Shown one piece after another: positions 42,323 through 51,290 of a DNA stretch of 64,000 nt. Every line of letters starts with the position of its first letter. Position 1 is the first letter of the stretch. Origin of the DNA: JASDSY01 sp041441465. Its GTDB lineage: Bacteria; Muiribacteriota; UBA9980. The stretch spans positions 1-64,000 of the forward strand of contig JASDSY010000035.1 of assembly GCA_041441465.1 (NCBI GenBank), in the 5' to 3' direction. The notes beneath the pieces are model-generated. The model saw only the letters and a program-made list of their open reading frames with translations. It ran no database searches and was not told where the DNA came from. The position numbers and the translations under genes were made by a program.

Positions 42323-42730
42323 ATGGTAAATTTAAACAATGCCTATAAAGGCAAATTAAAAAAATCAGGCGGCATTTTTTCGTTGCTGTTAATATGGGCC
42401 GGCATTTTCGGCATCATAGCAATCGCAGTTTACGGCTATACCGGAAACATAGAAGCTGTCGGCGGGGTATTTCTCGCGGCCGCTATAAGTTTTGTGATAA
42501 TGCTTTATCAGGCAGCCGGAAGTTACGAAGGCAGGATTATAGAAATAAAAAAAGAGGATGTATACGTCAGCGATGACGACGGCGGTTCAACCGAAACGAA
42601 GGTTTTTGCCATTATTCAAAAACCAGACGGCAAGATAATGAAATTAGAAATGGGTTATAATAACTGGAAAGTTGGAGATTATATAGTTAAGAAAAGCGGC
42701 GAAATCAATCCTGTTGCCGTTCAAAAATAA
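42323..42730 (+). CDS. Small membrane protein with C-terminal beta domain
   Basis: 135 residues from the ATG at 42323 (GGGAG 7 nt upstream). Two adjacent hydrophobic helices (about 17-40 and 45-63) are followed by a cytoplasmic or external beta domain of about 70 residues (YEGRIIEIKKEDVYV, then VGDYIVKKSG) resembling the small OB-like domain of NfeD-type or DUF membrane proteins, without a firm match. The gene is followed after 41 nt by the DUF6754-like gene, probably in one transcript. Confidence 0.65.
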   Translation: MVNLNNAYKGKLKKSGGIFSLLLIWAGIFGIIAIAVYGYTGNIEAVGGVFLAAAISFVIMLYQAAGSYEGRIIEIKKEDVYVSDDDGGSTETKVFAIIQKPDGKIMKLEMGYNNWKVGDYIVKKSGEINPVAVQK

Positions 42731-42771
42731 TAGTGCGGCGCCGCCGGCAAGTTTAATTAGAAAGTTTATAA

Positions 42772-43575
42772 ATGTGGTATATAAAAGAGCGCCTCATTGT
42801 CGCTTATATATTATTAATAATAGCTTCCATTATTTTAAGCGCGGTCATTTTATCCAGGCGCGGTTTATTGAAAATTAAGATCAGGCCGATTCCTGCTTTG
42901 AACGCTATCGACGAAGCCGTAGGACGCGCGACCGAAATGGGAAAGCCGGTCCTTTATTTAACCGGGCTTTATGATATGAACGCTATTCCGACAATCGCCG
43001 CGATAAATATTTTAGCCTTTGTAGCACAAAAAACGGCGCAATATGAAACTCAGCTGCTCGTGCCATGCTGCCGATCTCTGGTTATGAATTCGGCCCGCGA
43101 AGTAGTCAAACAAACATATATCAAAGCGGGTAAAGCCGAACTTTATTCGCCGGAAAATATAAAATACCTTACGGACAATCAATGGGGTTTCGTTTCAGGC
43201 GCTAACGGCATTATGCTTCGTGAAAAACCAGGCGCATGTTTTTATTTAGGACAATTTGTTTCCGAAGCGCTTATTTATTCCGAAGTCGGCCATTCCATCG
43301 GCGCTATACAAATAGCCGGAACTAATGAATTTACACAGATACCGTTTTTCATAGTCGGCTGCGATTACTGCCTGATCGGCGAGGAATTATATGCCGCGAG
43401 CGCCTATTTTTCTAAAAATGCAGACGACCTCGGGACATTATACGGGCAGGATTTATGCAAATTAATTATAATAATAACTATCGTTTCAGGCGCAATTTGC
43501 GAATCCATATTAAATTTTTGGCCGGAACTAAGCTTTAATTTTTTAAGATTAAAAGAAATTTTTATTACTCAATAA
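42772..43575 (+). CDS. DUF6754-like membrane protein
   Basis: 267 residues. An N-terminal membrane helix (about 8-28), then the segment IPALNAIDEAVGRATEMGKPVLY, which matches the opening of DUF6754 proteins, a soluble domain (TAQYETQLLVPCCRSLVMN; GANGIMLREKPGACFYLGQF; GTNEFTQIPFFIVGCDYCLI), and a C-terminal membrane helix (about 232-252). The family is widespread in environmental bacteria with no assigned function. No enzyme motif is evident. Confidence 0.7.
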   Translation: MWYIKERLIVAYILLIIASIILSAVILSRRGLLKIKIRPIPALNAIDEAVGRATEMGKPVLYLTGLYDMNAIPTIAAINILAFVAQKTAQYETQLLVPCCRSLVMNSAREVVKQTYIKAGKAELYSPENIKYLTDNQWGFVSGANGIMLREKPGACFYLGQFVSEALIYSEVGHSIGAIQIAGTNEFTQIPFFIVGCDYCLIGEELYAASAYFSKNADDLGTLYGQDLCKLIIIITIVSGAICESILNFWPELSFNFLRLKEIFITQ

Positions 43576-43650
43576 AGAATAATATCCAACTTTTTTTGGG
43601 AAATTATCATTACCGACTTTAAAATTCAGCTAAAGGAAAATATTTTCAAA

Positions 43651-44997
43651 ATGGATATACGAACAATTTTCGCATTTTTATTCATAATACAAATTTTTCT
43701 AAGCATCGTCCTGACAGTTTTATGGCACAGCCACAAAAAAAATGAGTGTTTTTATTATTATGCTTTAAGCACGGCAATAATCAGCACGACTTATTTTTTA
43801 TTTGTTCTGAGAAATGTAATTTCAGACTTCATAACTATCACTATAGCCAATGTTTTATGCATGATGGCCTGTTATTACCGCATGGAATCATATTCATCAT
43901 TTTTTAAAACAAACATCAGAAAATATAATTTAACGTCATTAATAACCTTTTCCGTCATGGCCGTTTTTTTCTGTCATATCTATGATAGTGCGGTAATGCG
44001 CGTGGTTATTCTTTCAACCTATATAGGCTGCATATCGGTTTATATAGGAATGCTTTTTAAAAACAACGTAATAACTGAAAATAAGCCGCTTTATTATATA
44101 GGCGTTATAATTAATTTCTGGTTTGCTATAATTACAATTGCAAGGGTAATTTCATGGATTATGATTCCTGAAATCCGTTCACTCCTATCGCCGTCCGCTA
44201 TAAATATTTTTTACCTGATGTCGCTGTTAATAAATGACATCGGCGGAACGATAGTTTTTACATTAATAAATAACGAAAGACTTTCGCGCGAATTAAAGTA
44301 TGCCATTAACACCAAAGACAGGTTTTTTTCTATAATCGCCCACGATTTAATGGGGCCGCTCGGAAATATAACCAGCATGATGGAATTATTTTTAGACGAG
44401 AAATATAGTTTTAAGGATGACGAAAAAAAAGAGATACTGATACAATTAAAGAAAAAATCACAAATCACCTATGAGCTCCTGGAAAATCTTTTAAAATGGG
44501 CACGCAGTCAAAGAAATGAAATAAAATACGAACCCGAGCTTTTTGAAATCAGCGATATTATAAATAAAAATATCGAGATATTCAAAGACATAGCAGCTCA
44601 GAAAAAAATCGAGTTAATATATAACGCGCAAGATCACACGGCTGTATTAGCCGATAAAAAAATGATTTCAACTATAATAAGAAACTTAATTTCAAACGCT
44701 ATAAAATTTTCAAATATGAACGGCAGGATCGTTATATCCGCCGAAAAAAGCGATAATAATATGGCAGCCATAACAATCGAAGACAACGGAATCGGAATCG
44801 AACCGCAAACTCTCGAAAAATTATTCAAAATTGACGAAAACATAAGCACCTGCGGTACTAATAATGAGCAGGGCACCGGCTTAGGCCTTATATTATGCAA
44901 GGAATTTATAGAAAAGAATAAAGGTCGTATAAAAGTAGAGAGCGAATTAAATAAAGGCAGTAAATTCATAATATTTCTGCCGTCCGTACCGTCATAA
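43651..44997 (+). CDS. Membrane-bound sensor histidine kinase
   Basis: 448 residues. Six to seven transmembrane helices (about 1-210) act as sensor, with no extracytoplasmic domain of size. The HisKA domain follows with FFSIIAHDLMGPLGN (phospho-accepting His in an H-D box), then the HATPase domain with NLISNAIKFS (N box), DNGIGIEPQ (G1) and GTGLGLILCKEFI (G2), complete. No response regulator is adjacent; the window's receiver/PP2C protein is 40 kb away and could be a partner but nothing shows it. The ribosome-binding site is weak, AAAGGA about 13 nt upstream. Confidence 0.93.
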   Translation: MDIRTIFAFLFIIQIFLSIVLTVLWHSHKKNECFYYYALSTAIISTTYFLFVLRNVISDFITITIANVLCMMACYYRMESYSSFFKTNIRKYNLTSLITFSVMAVFFCHIYDSAVMRVVILSTYIGCISVYIGMLFKNNVITENKPLYYIGVIINFWFAIITIARVISWIMIPEIRSLLSPSAINIFYLMSLLINDIGGTIVFTLINNERLSRELKYAINTKDRFFSIIAHDLMGPLGNITSMMELFLDEKYSFKDDEKKEILIQLKKKSQITYELLENLLKWARSQRNEIKYEPELFEISDIINKNIEIFKDIAAQKKIELIYNAQDHTAVLADKKMISTIIRNLISNAIKFSNMNGRIVISAEKSDNNMAAITIEDNGIGIEPQTLEKLFKIDENISTCGTNNEQGTGLGLILCKEFIEKNKGRIKVESELNKGSKFIIFLPSVPS

Positions 44998-45101
44998 TAA
45001 GCGGCTTTTTAAAAAACTTTTTGATTTACGGCCTTTATCAATATCATATCCGAATAAAATTATAACCTCAGCAAGGCAATTTTCAAGTTTGAAACTCCGA
45101 A

Positions 45102-46412
45102 TCACAATAAAACCTGGGCGCAAACTTCGGTTCCGGCAGCCATTACGCCGGCGCCGGGCGGAATTTCAGCGAGGCAATTTGCCGCAAGCGCCGAACTCAA
45201 TATATTCGAGTCTTGCTTAACAGGAAAATCAATCATATTTTTACCGCTTTCCATATAGAAACGCGCACGAAGCAAAGTAGTGCGTTCAGGGTCCATTTTC
45301 ACATCATGCCTCAACGCTCCGATTATTTTAAGCGAAGGCGCATAATTTTTCACGCCGCAAAGCTTTAAAATCGCAGGTTTTACGAATTGAGTAAACGAGA
45401 CTAACGACGAAGCCGGATTGCCGGGAAGTCCAAAAACCAGTTTTACGCGTCCGTTATCCGTTTTTTTAACGCCGAATACGAAAGGCCGGCCCGGTTTTAT
45501 TTCCATTTTCCAGATACCGACCTCGAAGCCGAGCATTTCAAGCGCCGCAGGTATGTAATCGTAACTACCGACCGACGCGCCGCCGGTAGTTATCACTATA
45601 TCGGCTTTTAAAATGCCGTGGCTTATCAAACCGCTTATAGCTTCGGGCGTATCCTCCGCCGCACCGGCATAAAACGGCAATGCGCCGCATTCGGTTATCA
45701 GGCCGCCCAGCATATATGAATTTGAATTCATTATCTTCCCGGGGGCCGGCATGAAATCGGGCGAATTAACAATATCAGCAAAAGGGTCAATCAGCTCGTC
45801 ACCGGTAGAAACTATAGCGATATAAGGTTTGCAGTATACTTTTATCACGCTTCGGGCAGCCGATGCGCAAATTCCAAGCGCCGCAGGCGTGAGCCTGACC
45901 CCGCGTTCCAAAACGGTATCGCCTTTTTTAAAATCGGCGCCGGCGTTTCTTACATGAAGGCCGGCTGAGACTTTTTTATACGCCGTAACTTTCCAATTTT
46001 TTTTATAACCGCCTTTTTCATGCGCATCACCGCCGCCGCATTCTTCAAATGATTCCGAGGCGTATTCCTTCATCAATATAGCGTCGGCGCCGTCAGGAAG
46101 AGGTGCGCCGGTCATTATTTTCACCGCGGTACCGGCGGAAACTTTTTTACATCCGACGGAACCTGCCGGAATCTCCTCAATCACGTCAAACGTCAGTCCG
46201 TTTTTTTCATAATCAACGCCTTCTTTAAAATCCGAGCTTCTGACCGCAAAGCCGTCCATAGCTGAAGTATTGAATGGCGGCACGGAAAACGGCGCCTTAA
46301 TGTCTTCAGCCAGAATGCGGCCGTATGCTTGCGTAATTTTTAAAGTTTCAAAATCAGCATTCAAGTCAATATAACTCAAAATTTCATTTTGCGCGTCAAT
46401 CAATTTTTTCAT
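45102..46412 (-). CDS. moeA: Molybdopterin molybdenumtransferase MoeA
   Basis: Inserts molybdate into molybdopterin to make molybdenum cofactor. MoeA features: FNTSAMDGFAVR near the N terminus, KIMTGAPLPDGADAI, VSTGDEL, ITTGGASVGSYDY and the LPGNPASSLVSF loop, with domain IV at the end. 436 residues, normal length (400-420). The gene is not beside other molybdenum-cofactor genes; the creatininase-family gene is 120 nt upstream on the same strand. Implies molybdo- or tungsto-enzymes in this organism. Confidence 0.95.
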   Translation of the reverse strand: MKKLIDAQNEILSYIDLNADFETLKITQAYGRILAEDIKAPFSVPPFNTSAMDGFAVRSSDFKEGVDYEKNGLTFDVIEEIPAGSVGCKKVSAGTAVKIMTGAPLPDGADAILMKEYASESFEECGGGDAHEKGGYKKNWKVTAYKKVSAGLHVRNAGADFKKGDTVLERGVRLTPAALGICASAARSVIKVYCKPYIAIVSTGDELIDPFADIVNSPDFMPAPGKIMNSNSYMLGGLITECGALPFYAGAAEDTPEAISGLISHGILKADIVITTGGASVGSYDYIPAALEMLGFEVGIWKMEIKPGRPFVFGVKKTDNGRVKLVFGLPGNPASSLVSFTQFVKPAILKLCGVKNYAPSLKIIGALRHDVKMDPERTTLLRARFYMESGKNMIDFPVKQDSNILSSALAANCLAEIPPGAGVMAAGTEVCAQVLL

Positions 46413-46534
46413 ACTATTCCATTCCCCTTAAATTCAATACTCAAAAAATTATAACCGGAAACAATATCTCACCCAGCAATTAACAAAAGAAAGTGAAGAT
46501 CGAATAATCATTATGGCGCAGTCATTTTTAATAA

Positions 46535-47422
46535 TTACATAACGGTTAGAATCGCTTTGATATAAATAGGCAGGCTCAGTTCATTGCGCTGGCCGTTAGC
46601 CAGGCCTTTTATAACGCTTATCAGGTGCATCTTCAGCTGATGAAAAATAATTTCACCAAGAAACATTGTCGCGCCGGCCGGACTGCCGACATAACCTTTC
46701 TCAGCCTTCATTGCCTTGAAAGTAAAATTCATTTTTAGAAATTCAGCCTTAGTATTTATAAGGAAGGGCTCGAGGCCATGAAGCTTATCGGCTTTTACCG
46801 CTTTAGGCAAAAGATACATCATAAGTGAAGTTTCTTTAAGATCGGCATGGATCTCGCCGTTCAAATTAAAATTCAAATAATTCTTAAAAACTTCATCTTC
46901 TTTTTTTTCCGAATTTTTTTTTGAATTAAAAAATATGGAAAGATTTCTGTTATATTCGTTAGAATAATAATAAGCAGAAAGCGGCTCGATTATATTTACT
47001 CCGGGAAAAGCTTTTTCACAAGCAGCAATAGAGCCGATAACAGTTTTAATAAATTTAAGATCAAAGTGATGAGCGATAAGCAGGATATTTTTAAAGCCGG
47101 CGCCGGCGAATTGACGGAGCAATTCGCTTAAATAATCTCCGAACGATTTTGAAGAGAGCGCCGGTACATTATAAAGCCCTTCCGAAACCGCTGCTGGAGC
47201 ATAGGCTATTACCGGCCCTTCAATGCACATACAGTCGAGTTTTTCAATCCTCGCGGTCTCACATGCGCCTTCGCATAAAAACCGCGCTATAGAAATATCT
47301 GTAGAAATCGGCAAATGCGGCCCATGCTGTTCGTAAGGCCCTATCGGAACACATAAAACTGCTTTATTAAAATCTAACGAATTCAATTCTTCCGCACTGA
47401 AATGATCAAACTTCAAAATCAT
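46535..47422 (-). CDS. Creatininase-family amidohydrolase
   Basis: 295 residues. Metal-site motifs of the creatininase family: VPIGPYEQHGPHLPISTD (Glu, His and Asp ligands), then IAHHFDLKF where the family has NGHGGN or NGHYEN, keeping the His and replacing Glu by Asp, then HADLKETSLMM and GYVGSPAGAT. An insertion of about 25 Lys/Ser/Asn residues (SKKNSEKKEDE) lies in the middle. The family includes creatininase, FAPy deformylase and mycofactocin enzymes; the specific substrate cannot be predicted. Not a mycofactocin locus. Confidence 0.82.
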   Translation of the reverse strand: MILKFDHFSAEELNSLDFNKAVLCVPIGPYEQHGPHLPISTDISIARFLCEGACETARIEKLDCMCIEGPVIAYAPAAVSEGLYNVPALSSKSFGDYLSELLRQFAGAGFKNILLIAHHFDLKFIKTVIGSIAACEKAFPGVNIIEPLSAYYYSNEYNRNLSIFFNSKKNSEKKEDEVFKNYLNFNLNGEIHADLKETSLMMYLLPKAVKADKLHGLEPFLINTKAEFLKMNFTFKAMKAEKGYVGSPAGATMFLGEIIFHQLKMHLISVIKGLANGQRNELSLPIYIKAILTVM

Positions 47423-47439
47423 TCACCAATTCCCGTTAT

Positions 47440-48180
47440 TTAAGAAGCCGCTCCGTCATCTAAATTTTCTTCTGAAACTTTGAATATCGAAGAAATTCGT
47501 TCAAGCTCGTTGGCAATATATGTAAGTTCTTTTATTATCTCTTCTTTTCTCGTGTCGGAAATAGTTTTCTGCTCAAATTCCTTTTTAATGTTACTTATTA
47601 TAACATTGAGGTTTTTGAGCATTCTCTTATCTTCGCCCACTACCTTGTCAAGGCTCTCGGTCATAGTGTTAAATGCGTCAGCCAGATCCTGGAGCTCGTC
47701 GCCTGAACGGAGCCTTATTCTTTTCGAGAAATCGCCTGATGCAATGGTTTTAGCCGACTCTTCAAGCCTGTACACCGGGCCGGCGATCTTATGCGAAACG
47801 AACACGGAAAGCCCGCTTATCATAAGCATGACAACAGCCATACGGTAAATAAGCATTTCATTTCCCTGGTGAAAAACTTCAACCAGTTCCTCTGATTTTT
47901 TAGTCGGATCCGAAATATCGCCCCAAATCGAAAAATAAACTGTCCAGCCGACAATTAAGCTTACAAGAAACATGGCGGTCAGAATAACGCCCATGTACCT
48001 GAATTGCAAGCCGCGTTTGATTAAAAATATGCGGCGCTTAAACTTAGGTTCGCCGTTATATCCCTTTTCTTCATTGTCCTTTACCTGTTCTTCGGTAACG
48101 GCTTCGACAACGTCGCCGTTTGCTTCCGAAGTTTTATTTATGGTATTATTGTTTAATTCTTTGTTTTCATCAGATGCCAT
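47440..48180 (-). CDS. HAMP-domain membrane protein without output domain
   Basis: 246 residues. An N-terminal acidic cytoplasmic stretch, two transmembrane helices (about 50-70 and 92-112) with a short outside loop, a HAMP domain (about 112-165: IAGPVYRLEESAKTIASGDFS, then LRSGDELQDLADAFN) and a coiled coil (about 165-235). It lacks any kinase, cyclase or methyl-accepting domain, so it would act through protein contact. Start at 48180 follows GAGGTGG; an in-frame ATG 15 nt upstream overlaps that site. The pilin-like gene immediately upstream on the same strand suggests a joint role. Confidence 0.82.
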   Translation of the reverse strand: MASDENKELNNNTINKTSEANGDVVEAVTEEQVKDNEEKGYNGEPKFKRRIFLIKRGLQFRYMGVILTAMFLVSLIVGWTVYFSIWGDISDPTKKSEELVEVFHQGNEMLIYRMAVVMLMISGLSVFVSHKIAGPVYRLEESAKTIASGDFSKRIRLRSGDELQDLADAFNTMTESLDKVVGEDKRMLKNLNVIISNIKKEFEQKTISDTRKEEIIKELTYIANELERISSIFKVSEENLDDGAAS

Positions 48181-48278
48181 AAAAATCCACCTCATATTTT
48201 ATTTTAAAATTTAAATTTTATACTACATTATTAACGCTTAAATGTCAATACTTTATAAGAAATTACGACAAAATTACA

Positions 48279-48716
48279 CTATTTTTTAACTTGCGCCGTC
48301 TCTTCCAGTTCCGGGTTATGATATGTGCAATAAACGTCATCATGGGAATTCAGCTTATAAATACCTTTGCTCCAGCATTTAGGCGAGTAGCGCAAATATT
48401 TGTTTTCAACTAACTTTTCAATTTGTACCGCTTTTTTCGGGTGTCCGAATTTTATCTCGGGAAAATCAGCCCTGAATTCCGATACCGCGGTAGCTATACG
48501 ATTTCTGGATGAACGGCATGATATAAGACTGATATTATCCTCTATAGCGAAGAATTGCACCGCCGCGATATAAATAAATACGCCTATAAAAATTATTATG
48601 GCGCAGATTTCGTACCATGTATAACCAGTATAGCGCGTCGAAACAGGCTCGACCGGTTTCCGCGGAGCCTTATAACTGCTTTTTATTATGGTATTTTTAT
48701 CGTGCATATTTTCCAT
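48279..48716 (-). CDS. Type IV pilin-like protein
   Basis: 145 residues. A basic leader of 31 residues ends in RYTG, followed by YTWYEICAIIIFIGVFIYIA, that is, a Gly at the prepilin-peptidase cleavage position (G31), an aromatic at +1 and Glu at +5 (E36), then a long hydrophobic helix as in type IV pilins and pseudopilins. The soluble part is short (about 95 residues) with a C-terminal cysteine pair. The leader is longer than usual. Start is set at ATG 48716; a GTG 12 nt upstream is possible. The pilin assignment rests only on the N-terminal signature. Confidence 0.65.
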   Translation of the reverse strand: MENMHDKNTIIKSSYKAPRKPVEPVSTRYTGYTWYEICAIIIFIGVFIYIAAVQFFAIEDNISLISCRSSRNRIATAVSEFRADFPEIKFGHPKKAVQIEKLVENKYLRYSPKCWSKGIYKLNSHDDVYCTYHNPELEETAQVKK

Positions 48717-48786
48717 AAAGGCAAACACTTCTTTACTTTATGAATTTAAATTCATTCAACTTTTATATTTTTCACGCAATCATAAT

Positions 48787-49743
48787 TTAAACATTTTTAA
48801 AAAAATTCAAAAATTCTTCCGGAATTTCAGTATGAAACTCCAGAGAACTCTTTTTAACTGGATGTTTAAAATAAAGGCTTTCGGCATGCAGCCAGAGGCG
48901 TTTATTAACATCAAACCGTGAACTTTTTTGGGCTGCGAGTTTCTTCAAAGCATCGGGCAGGTAAATTTTATCGCCGCAAATAGGGAAGCCGACATGGGCG
49001 AGGTGTACTCTGATCTGATGCGTCCTTCCTGTCTTGGGCATAACTTTTAAAAGCGTGAATCCGTTCTTGGTCAAGATCGCCTCGAATTCGGTATAAGCTT
49101 CGCGAGCGCCGCGTTCGGCAGTATCCGCTACAGCCATTTTTTTGCGGTCGGTTTTAGAACGCCCGATCGGCAAATTAACTATAAAATTTTTTTTCGTTAT
49201 CTCGCCGCAAACAATCGCATAATATATTTTCCTTACGGTCCGCCCCTTGAACTGCTCGGTCAAATCCTTATGCGACGCATCATTTTTAGCTATCAATATC
49301 AAGCCGGAAGTATCCTTATCAAGGCGGTGCACTATTCCAGGTCTTATTACGCCGCCTATCGACGAAAGGTCCTTCGTGTGATAAAGCAAAGCGTTAACCA
49401 GCGTACCGCTCGAGTGGCCGGCCGCCGGATGTACGACCATTCCCGATTTTTTATTTATAACCGCTATATTGCTATCTTCATAAACAATATCGATCTTGAT
49501 ATCTTCAGATTCCGCCTCGAGTTTCTTTGGCTCCGGTACATATACCTCGATTTCCTCGCCGCAGTTCACCTTATGCGCGGACTTCAAGCCGCTTTTATTA
49601 AGGCTCGAATGGACGCTGCCGTCCTCAATCAATTTAATAAACATAGCACGCGAAACATCGGTAATTTTTTCAGCCAGAAACTTATCGAGCCTTTTTCCGG
49701 AATCTTCTGCTTCAACCCTCAATTTATAATTTTTAGAACTCAT
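48787..49743 (-). CDS. rluD: RluA/RluD-family 23S rRNA pseudouridine synthase
   Basis: 318 residues. An N-terminal S4 RNA-binding domain (about 8-70) and the RluA catalytic domain with RPGIVHRLDKDTSGLILIAK, carrying the catalytic Asp, then LLKVMPKTGRTHQIRVHLAHVGFPI. The single-copy gene in the lgt-lspA cluster suggests RluD, but RluA/RluC cannot be separated on sight. Its start overlaps the stop of lgt by 4 nt (49740-49743), coupling the two. Confidence 0.92.
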   Translation of the reverse strand: MSSKNYKLRVEAEDSGKRLDKFLAEKITDVSRAMFIKLIEDGSVHSSLNKSGLKSAHKVNCGEEIEVYVPEPKKLEAESEDIKIDIVYEDSNIAVINKKSGMVVHPAAGHSSGTLVNALLYHTKDLSSIGGVIRPGIVHRLDKDTSGLILIAKNDASHKDLTEQFKGRTVRKIYYAIVCGEITKKNFIVNLPIGRSKTDRKKMAVADTAERGAREAYTEFEAILTKNGFTLLKVMPKTGRTHQIRVHLAHVGFPICGDKIYLPDALKKLAAQKSSRFDVNKRLWLHAESLYFKHPVKKSSLEFHTEIPEEFLNFFKNV

Positions 49744-50600
49744 TTAACATCACTATTTTCATTTTTTTTTGCGGGATTCTCATTATTTTCAACGCCGATT
49801 ACCGCTTCAGGCGCATACGCGGCATTATTGCCGGCGGCTGCCGCATTCGCGCCGCTTTTTTTTATAACATAAATCATAAGGCATGTGGCAAAGGCTAGGC
49901 CGATAAGGCTCGTATTTTGTGACGGTGAAAATCCGAACAAGAATTCTCCGCGGTTATCGTCGCGCACGAATTCGATCATAAAGCGCCAGAATGAATACAG
50001 GTAAATATATGTCACAAACAGTGCGCCTTTCCACTTAGCTATTTTTTTTTCAATGATGAGCAGTACGAAAAAAAAGAAAAGGCACGCGAAAGCTTCGTAT
50101 AGCTGAGTAGGATGGCGCGGTATCGTATCACCGCGAAAATTAGGGAACACTATCCCGGTAAAGCAGGCAGTATGGGCGCCGTAACAGCAGCCGTTAAGAA
50201 AACATCCCATTCTCCCGAAAAAATGTCCGACAGGAAGCGCCGGTATTATCATATCAGCAGTTTTAAAATAATCGAGTTTATTGGCTTTTATGTAGTAAGC
50301 CGTGGTTATCAAAACGCCGATAAGGCCGCCGTAAAAAACAAGGCCGCCCTGGTGAATGTAAAAAATTCTTATCGGATCGCGAATATAATCTTTGTAGCTG
50401 ACAATGACGTAAAAAATGCGCGAGCCCACAATTGCCGATATTATAATATAAATAGCCATGTCAAGTATAGTGCCAGAATCTACTCCGAATTTTTTTCCGC
50501 GCCAAAGGGCCACTAAAATACCAAAAGTAAATCCTAACGCTATAAAGAAGCCGTAACTATGAATAGTCAACGGGCCGAGTTTCATCAGTTCAGGATACAT
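49740..50600 (-). CDS. lgt: Prolipoprotein diacylglyceryl transferase
   Basis: Adds diacylglyceryl to the lipobox Cys of lipoprotein precursors in the membrane. Seven transmembrane segments, HQGGLVFYGGLIGV and the signature GRMGCFLNGCCYGAHT with the catalytic Arg, and SLIGLAFA at the end. The C-terminal about 40 residues (GANAAAAGNNAAYAPE) form an Ala/Asn-rich tail absent from most Lgt proteins. It shares one base with the end of lspA (TAATG) and overlaps rluD by 4 nt, forming the lspA-lgt-rluD lipoprotein/ribosome operon. Confidence 0.95.
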   Translation of the reverse strand: MYPELMKLGPLTIHSYGFFIALGFTFGILVALWRGKKFGVDSGTILDMAIYIIISAIVGSRIFYVIVSYKDYIRDPIRIFYIHQGGLVFYGGLIGVLITTAYYIKANKLDYFKTADMIIPALPVGHFFGRMGCFLNGCCYGAHTACFTGIVFPNFRGDTIPRHPTQLYEAFACLFFFFVLLIIEKKIAKWKGALFVTYIYLYSFWRFMIEFVRDDNRGEFLFGFSPSQNTSLIGLAFATCLMIYVIKKSGANAAAAGNNAAYAPEAVIGVENNENPAKKNENSDVK

Positions 50601-51202
50601 TAATTTTCACTGCTTTCATGCGCATGCTCATCATGCGGTTCCCATATCATTTCAACAATAAGCATTCCGACGCCTATATTTATAACAATATCAGCTATAT
50701 TGAAAACAGGCCAGAAGCGTACGTCCATAAAATCGATGACATATTTATACTTCACCCTGTCGATCAAGTTGCCGAGCGCGCCGGCTAGAAGGAGCGCGAG
50801 CGAAATCTGCACCCATAAATTGTTCGGCGCAAGAAATTTCGAGTAATAAATTATAACTGTTATAGAAAGCGCGGCCACGGTTATGAACAAATACCATTTT
50901 TTCTGGAAAAGCCCGAAAGCGGCTCCCTGATTCTGTACATAAGTTATATGAAAAACTTCGTTTATAATGGGAATACTCTGGCCGACGAGCATAGTCTTTA
51001 CGACCAGATACTTTGAAAGCTGGTCGAGCGCCAGAAAAAAACTTGCCATCGAGAACATTATTTCGGTTTTTATGATGGTCACGAAATTAGACACCAGGTA
51101 AATGGGCCATGTAACGACTACCATCACAAAAATGGTCAAAGCCAGAACGATCCACATAAAAAAATCATAAATATAACCAGCCATCGCTTTTAAAAATTTC
51201 AT
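50600..51202 (-). CDS. lspA: Lipoprotein signal peptidase (signal peptidase II) with N-terminal extension
   Basis: Cleaves signal peptides of lipoproteins after Lgt. The aspartic-protease signatures are GNLIDRV (D148) and FNIADIVINIGV (D171), the catalytic pair, with VQNQGAAFGLF. The conserved DQLSK, normally near residue 20, is at residue 60, so there is an added N-terminal segment of about 45 residues containing an extra hydrophobic helix (VLALTIFVMVVVTWPIYLV). The C terminus is His/Glu-rich (HDEHAHESSEN). GGAGTGA precedes the ATG. First gene of the lspA-lgt-rluD group. Confidence 0.94.
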   Translation of the reverse strand: MKFLKAMAGYIYDFFMWIVLALTIFVMVVVTWPIYLVSNFVTIIKTEIMFSMASFFLALDQLSKYLVVKTMLVGQSIPIINEVFHITYVQNQGAAFGLFQKKWYLFITVAALSITVIIYYSKFLAPNNLWVQISLALLLAGALGNLIDRVKYKYVIDFMDVRFWPVFNIADIVINIGVGMLIVEMIWEPHDEHAHESSEN

Positions 51203-51290
51203 TAATTTTTTTCACTCCAAAAAATTATCATTTATGGCACCCTGCCGCCTGTTTTAAAATTTTTACCCAGTTATTTCCACAAATTATTTA

